A stretch of 18,688 nt of DNA, from contig NYZA01000004.1 of the NCBI GenBank assembly GCA_002686955.1, forward strand, positions 1 through 18,688. Direction: 5' to 3'. This stretch comes from Gemmatimonadota bacterium. Its GTDB lineage: Bacteria; GCA-2686955. Position numbers and translations under genes: made by a program. How positions within the stretch are numbered: position 1 is the first letter of the stretch; the number at the start of each line of letters is the position of its first letter. Shown here piece by piece: positions 16,038-18,688 of this stretch. Below the pieces are notes generated by a model. The model was not told where the DNA came from. It did no database searches and saw only the letters and a list, made by a program, of their open reading frames with translations.

Positions 16038-18266
16038 TCACCACGGCGGATTGCCCACCGGCGGCCACGATAGACACGCGATCTCGCGGATCGTGATCCG
16101 TTGGGGCGGCCCGCTCAGATTGAGCGCGAGCATGGCGATCTCGGGGATCCGCATCCATTCAGGGGATCGTCCGACCTCGACGATCCACTCCTGAGGGCGA
16201 TCGGAGCCGCGGACCGGGAATACCACCGCGATTTCGTTCCCGCCCGGCTCGACGGCGATGATCTCCCAGATGAGCTCTTCGGAGTTGGCGCGCAGGGCGT
16301 CCCTGAGCGCGGCTGTTTCGTCGTATCGGAGCGATCCACGGATCCGCACGCTCCAGATGGCGGTGCCGGGTAGGCGGTCGACCGGCAGCTCGATCCAGGG
16401 GCGTTCCCCCTCATCGAGGGTGCGAAGGGAGAGCGGTCCCGGTCCCGTATCGAGGATCTCCGCGGAGCCGCGGACCAGGCTCGGGTCTGCCGCCAGTTCG
16501 AGACCGGACCAGCGCGGGGGCGACACCCCTCCGGCCCGCCCTCGCCGCAGATAGCCGATCGCCTCTTCGGTGCCGTCTTGGAAATCGTCGTTCGTCCAGA
16601 GCGCCAGGCGGTCCTCGGCGTCGAGCGATGCGGGATGGAAGAAGGGTTCCTCGGTGGCGAAAGGGCTGTCGACCGGGCGCAGCCTGAGTGTTCGATCGAT
16701 CACGGCCACGGCGGGGGGTGAAGGGGCGACCTGGCGGAGCCGGTAGTGGAGAGCCTTGGCGGCCGCGTCCGGCGCGGAGGAGACGAAGATCGAGTCGATC
16801 AAGACCTCGCCCGCCTCGCGGGCATAGTTATCCGCGGCGATGGCGCCTCTCTGGGCCTCTCGACCTTCCTGAAACCATGGGCGCGAGACGATCGAGATGC
16901 CCCAAATCAGGTAGGCGGCCGCGCCGAAAGTCAGGGTGATTCTGGTGGCTGCGTGGCGGAAGGCGGCCCGCCCGAGGAGGACCGCGCTGAGCGTCCAGCC
17001 CACCGCCGGCAGGTAGTAGTAGCGCATGCGGGCGAGGTCATCGATCGGCTGAAGAAGCGTGGCCACCGGCAAGATGGTCAGGATTGGCCAGAGCGACGCG
17101 AGCGCGAGGAGACGCCAAGGTGCGCCGCGGTTCCCAAGCGCGGCCTTCCAGATCCCGATCGCCAGCACGAGAGCCACGCTGCTCTTCACCATGCCGTAGC
17201 TCACCCGCCCCCCCAACTCTTCGGCGAAGGGGAAGGGGAAAGGGACGAGGAGGATCGTGGGGACGCCGGAGAAGAGCTGTGCGCCGAGTCGCCCGATCTC
17301 GATGTCGAGATGGGGATCGAAACCGGTCGGCTCCAGGTAGCCGAGTCCGCCACCGACCACCAGAGTGCGCGCCATGGCGAAGAGCCCGACCAGAGCCAGA
17401 TAGGGCAGGACCGATCGGTATCGCCGCGCGCCGCTCCCGCCCCCGTCGGCGAGGACCCAATCAAGCAGCACGATCGTGACCGGCAGCGTGACGGCGTGCT
17501 CCTTGCTCAGCAGCGCGAGCGCCGCCGAGAGCAACGCCAGGAGCGCGAGGTGGGGACGCCGGCGCCGGCGGTGCTCCATATGCAGAAGCAGGGTTCCCAG
17601 GTAGGCGCAGGCGGCGATCGATTCTTCGCGCACCGTGACGTAAATCACCGCCTCGGCGTGCAGAGGGTGCAGCACATAGAGCAGGGCCACCGTCGCGCCG
17701 GCCATGGCGGTCCCCAGAAGTCGATGCCCGAGAAGGAAGACGAGCCAGCCCGCGAGGATGTGCCAGCAGAGGTTCGAGAGATGGAAGCCGAAGGGGTCGA
17801 CGCCCCAGATCGCATGGTCGAGCGAGGTGAGCAACCAGGCCGCGGGCCGGTACATCATGTCGAGGCGGGTCGTGAGCACCCACCACGCGCCACGCCGGAA
17901 TCCGATCGAGTCGATGACCTCGGCGTAGGAGAAGAGCCGCCAATCGTCTTGGTAGAACCCCCCTTGGAGCGCGGGGTGATAGAGCCCCAGCACAACCGCC
18001 GCGATGCCCAGCAGCGCCGCGATCCCCTTCACCGCTCCCAGGGGCTCGACGGGAAGCTCGATCGCGCGGAGCTCTTCGGGCGAGCGGTTGCGCCATCGAA
18101 CGAGCGCCGCGATCGCCAGCAAGACGAGCCCGGCCGGCATGAGCGAGGGCAGCGCGTGCACCAGCTCGCCGCGCATCGCCACGAGAAAGAGACGGAGCGT
18201 GCTGGCCACGAACCAGGCCCCCGCGAGCGCCAGGACCGCGAGCTCGATGCGCCGCACCCGGGTCAC
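16038..18266 (-). CDS. TMTC/PMT-like GT-C glycosyltransferase with C-terminal beta domain
   Basis: A 742-residue protein. GTG 18266 is chosen because it overlaps the upstream stop (GTGA); a GTG at 18314 in the same frame lies inside that gene. The GT-C signature is the clearest of the three in the window: FYQDDW (D107-D108) in the first large loop, MMYRPAAWLL (R140-P141), FHLSNLCWHI (H162, N165, H169), HPLHAEAVIYVTVREE (H200, H203, E205, R213) and LLSKEHAVTLP (K255-E256). This pattern is typical of TMTC-type protein O-mannosyltransferases and their bacterial relatives. About 12 helices run to residue ~480. Residues ~490-742 are soluble and beta-rich (for example IWSVRIRGSLRYDET), probably a periplasmic binding domain. 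No TPR repeats follow, unlike eukaryotic TMTC. The sugar donor and acceptor are unknown. Confidence 0.88.
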   Translation of the reverse strand: MTRVRRIELAVLALAGAWFVASTLRLFLVAMRGELVHALPSLMPAGLVLLAIAALVRWRNRSPEELRAIELPVEPLGAVKGIAALLGIAAVVLGLYHPALQGGFYQDDWRLFSYAEVIDSIGFRRGAWWVLTTRLDMMYRPAAWLLTSLDHAIWGVDPFGFHLSNLCWHILAGWLVFLLGHRLLGTAMAGATVALLYVLHPLHAEAVIYVTVREESIAACAYLGTLLLHMEHRRRRRPHLALLALLSAALALLSKEHAVTLPVTIVLLDWVLADGGGSGARRYRSVLPYLALVGLFAMARTLVVGGGLGYLEPTGFDPHLDIEIGRLGAQLFSGVPTILLVPFPFPFAEELGGRVSYGMVKSSVALVLAIGIWKAALGNRGAPWRLLALASLWPILTILPVATLLQPIDDLARMRYYYLPAVGWTLSAVLLGRAAFRHAATRITLTFGAAAYLIWGISIVSRPWFQEGREAQRGAIAADNYAREAGEVLIDSIFVSSAPDAAAKALHYRLRQVAPSPPAVAVIDRTLRLRPVDSPFATEEPFFHPASLDAEDRLALWTNDDFQDGTEEAIGYLRRGRAGGVSPPRWSGLELAADPSLVRGSAEILDTGPGPLSLRTLDEGERPWIELPVDRLPGTAIWSVRIRGSLRYDETAALRDALRANSEELIWEIIAVEPGGNEIAVVFPVRGSDRPQEWIVEVGRSPEWMRIPEIAMLALNLSGPPQRITIREIACLSWPPVGNPPW

Positions 18267-18688
18267 GATCGGCTCCCCGACAATACCGCGCGCACGATCC
18301 TCCCGGAGCCCCACTCCGGGGGCAGCACGAATCCGATCGAGCGCAGCGCCTCATCGTAAAGGCACCAGGCGGGCCAGTTGCCCAGGTCGACCCGTGCGAT
18401 GCCGCCCGATCGCTCGGTGAACACTGCGTGTATCCGCCTCTCGGGCGGCATGGGCGCGCCGGGGCTCCCGTTCCAGAAAACGATCACGACGGGGTCGCTC
18501 TCCGCTTCCTCGGGACCGCCGACGGTCTGGATGTCGATCTCGAGGCTCGCCCTCTCCGCGTCGGCGGTGTCCACACGCGCTTCGAATCGCGCCTCCAACT
18601 CCAGCACCGCCCAATCGTCGCTTCGGGCATGCGGCGACAGCTCGGCCCTCCACCGCCCTTCACCCGCCCCATCTTCTTCGACTTCGAG
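18263..18688 (-). CDS. C-terminal part of a protein upstream of the TMTC-like gene
   Basis: The frame is open from the window edge (18688) to TGA 18263-18265, giving 141 residues without a start. The sequence is beta-rich with alternating hydrophobic residues (WAVLELEARFEARVDTAD, VVIVFWNGSPG, GIARVDLGNWPAW) and ends with LRSIGFVLPPEWGSGRIVRA. It resembles in style, not in clear sequence, the C-terminal beta domain of the next gene, with which it overlaps by 4 bases. It may be the tail of a membrane or surface protein; the family is not recognised. Confidence 0.65.
   Translation of the reverse strand, partial: LEVEEDGAGEGRWRAELSPHARSDDWAVLELEARFEARVDTADAERASLEIDIQTVGGPEEAESDPVVIVFWNGSPGAPMPPERRIHAVFTERSGGIARVDLGNWPAWCLYDEALRSIGFVLPPEWGSGRIVRAVLSGSRS

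Noticed and set aside
16746-18359. Long plus-strand open frame (537 codons) opposite the TMTC-like gene
   Set aside because: Its product is almost only charged residues, Gly, Gln and Pro with no fold-like pattern, and it lies wholly antisense to a gene with strong GT-C motifs.
1-18688. tRNA, rRNA, CRISPR, insertion sequence or attachment site
   Set aside because: No cloverleaf-like segment, no regularly spaced repeats, no transposase or integrase frame and no flanking inverted or direct repeats were found by eye.

Overview
This window is a densely coding, high-GC stretch from what looks like a diderm (Gram-negative-type) bacterium. At least four intact genes encode proteins with a signal sequence and lipobox (cysteine after L/A-A-G type motifs), GTG starts occur, and neighbouring genes repeatedly overlap as ATGA, GTGA or TGATG. 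The sequence alone does not fix the phylum. The style (big GT-C membrane proteins, SGNH hydrolases, NosD-like beta-helices, HEAT/TPR lipoproteins) fits environmental lineages such as Myxococcota, Acidobacteriota or Eisenbacteria-like groups, and this is inference. There are no rRNA or tRNA genes, no CRISPR array, no recognisable insertion sequence, and no gene-free stretch longer than about 110 bases.

Layout. Plus-strand operon A (1-3966) has the 3' end of a TPR-containing SGNH hydrolase, then a HEAT-repeat lipoprotein, then a GT-C-like membrane protein, each overlapping the next by 4 bases. Its end overlaps by 39 bases the end of minus-strand operon B (7452 to 3928), a NosD-like beta-helix protein followed by a membrane-anchored SGNH hydrolase. 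Plus-strand operon C (7563-12838) repeats the plan of A: a TPR-containing SGNH hydrolase broken by four frameshifts, an alkaline-phosphatase/sulfatase-fold lipoprotein, a GT-C-like membrane protein, and a truncated nucleotidyltransferase. It converges on a second, paralogous beta-helix lipoprotein (14378 to 12867). A divergent pair follows on the plus strand: a SUMF1/FGE-domain lipoprotein and a TPR lipoprotein (14435-16031). The window closes on the minus strand with a TMTC-like GT-C protein with a C-terminal beta-rich domain, preceded by the 3' end of another protein (18688 to 16038).

How the genes may work together. Almost every product is predicted to sit in the inner membrane, periplasm or outer membrane. 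The chemistry suggested is lipid-linked sugar transfer (GT-C), ester hydrolysis or acyl transfer on glycans (SGNH), phosphate or sulfate ester chemistry (AP superfamily) and carbohydrate handling by right-handed beta-helices. A surface glycan or glycoprotein modification locus is the best reading, but no substrate can be named. The order 'TPR-SGNH, lipoprotein, GT-C, convergent beta-helix' occurs twice, which suggests an ancient module duplication.

A striking feature is the concentration of reading-frame damage between about 7.35 and 8.18 kb (five inferred +1 shifts), with a further garbled segment in the HEAT gene near 1.5 kb. The second half of the window shows no frameshift that I can see. 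Whether this is gene decay or local consensus error cannot be settled from the sequence alone.
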